64,000 nucleotides of DNA from Clostridium_AM sp900759715 (GTDB lineage Bacteria > Bacillota > Clostridia > Clostridiales > Clostridiaceae), in NCBI GenBank assembly GCA_900759715.1, contig CAAEXF010000117.1, forward strand, positions 17,839 through 81,838, read 5' to 3'. Positions 63,899 to 64,000 of this stretch are shown one piece after another. Below the pieces are notes generated by a model. That model did no database searches and was not told where the DNA came from. It worked only from the letters and a program-made list of their open reading frames with translations. Position 1 is the first letter of the stretch. Each line of letters starts with the position of its first letter. Made by a program: the position numbers and the translations under genes.

Positions 63899-64000
63899 TT
63901 GAAAGAAAACTTAACTTATAAAAAAGCCTTTGTTTTTGCAAAAGAAATTGTTAGCTTATATAAATATTTGAATGAAGAAAAGAAGGAATACATTATTTCA
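63899..64000 (+). CDS. Four-helix-bundle protein (23S IVS/Avd-like), 5' part only
   Basis: 34 codons run to the window edge: TTG start after AGGAGGTTAAAG, then KENLTYKKAFVFAKEIVSLY and NEEKKEYIIS. This N-terminal helix pattern (F-A-x-x-I-V-x-L-Y, then a kink before ...EYI) is typical of the four-helix-bundle family found in 23S rRNA intervening sequences and as Avd partners of retroelements. The rest lies outside. Function in the cell is not known. Confidence 0.7.
   Translation, partial: MKENLTYKKAFVFAKEIVSLYKYLNEEKKEYIIS

Overview
The window is AT-rich DNA (roughly 30% GC by eye) with strong AGGAGG-type ribosome sites, frequent GTG/TTG starts, three proteins carrying CWB2 cell-wall-binding repeats, a SLAP-domain protein, a SigI/RsgI pair and a split Wzz/BY-kinase capsule system. 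This points to a Gram-positive anaerobe of the genus Clostridium or a close relative. No rRNA, tRNA or CRISPR array was seen. About 50 genes are present, nearly all on the minus strand.

Layout. 1-5.5 kb: an HD-GYP protein, two small unknown proteins, a Fur-family regulator with an MntP-like pump, a RAYT-type (REP-associated) transposase and a YgjP-like metallopeptidase. 5.5-12.5 kb: an S41 protease, a CWB2 protein, a VanZ-like protein and an ABC exporter preceded by a tiny lipoprotein ORF. 13-15.2 kb: a truncated tandem copy of dltA followed by an intact orphan dltA. 15.5-46.5 kb: a large surface polysaccharide locus. It contains dTDP-rhamnose and UDP-glucose genes, a giant ten-repeat secreted protein, two acyltransferases, a heparinase-like lyase, galE, a pyruvyltransferase, Wzx, Wzy, seven glycosyltransferases, rfbA, ugd, a priming sugar transferase, a tyrosine kinase with Wzz, a second CWB2 protein and a small secreted protein. 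46.8-50 kb: anti-sigma RsgI, sigma SigI and the CpsB-type tyrosine phosphatase. 50-57 kb: a second ABC exporter, a MacB-type tripartite pump and a MarR regulator. 57-63.4 kb: a third CWB2 protein, a SLAP protein and a secreted transglutaminase. The right edge starts a four-helix-bundle (23S IVS/Avd-like) gene.

The main proposal is a SigI regulon. Seven sites share the form ACCnCA-N18-CGTA/CGAA with an invariant 18-nt gap. They lie upstream of the ABC exporter, dltA, rfbB(CD-galU), the giant repeat protein, an acetyltransferase, the main polysaccharide operon and a secreted protein that shares a C-terminal domain with the giant protein. The sigI-rsgI operon lies in the middle of this set. I infer a cell-envelope circuit in which SigI, released from a membrane RsgI with a Lys/Glu heptad-repeat tail, turns on synthesis of an anionic rhamnose/glucuronate/galactose polysaccharide with pyruvate and acyl decorations, together with partner surface proteins.

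Other unexplained structure: a three-copy structured RNA of about 175-190 nt with covarying stems (45.6, 49.1 and 63.7 kb); palindromic REP-like elements linked to the RAYT gene; a GAGGACA-rich MITE family whose third, half copy lies near the four-helix-bundle gene; and relics of rfbB and of an FtsX permease.
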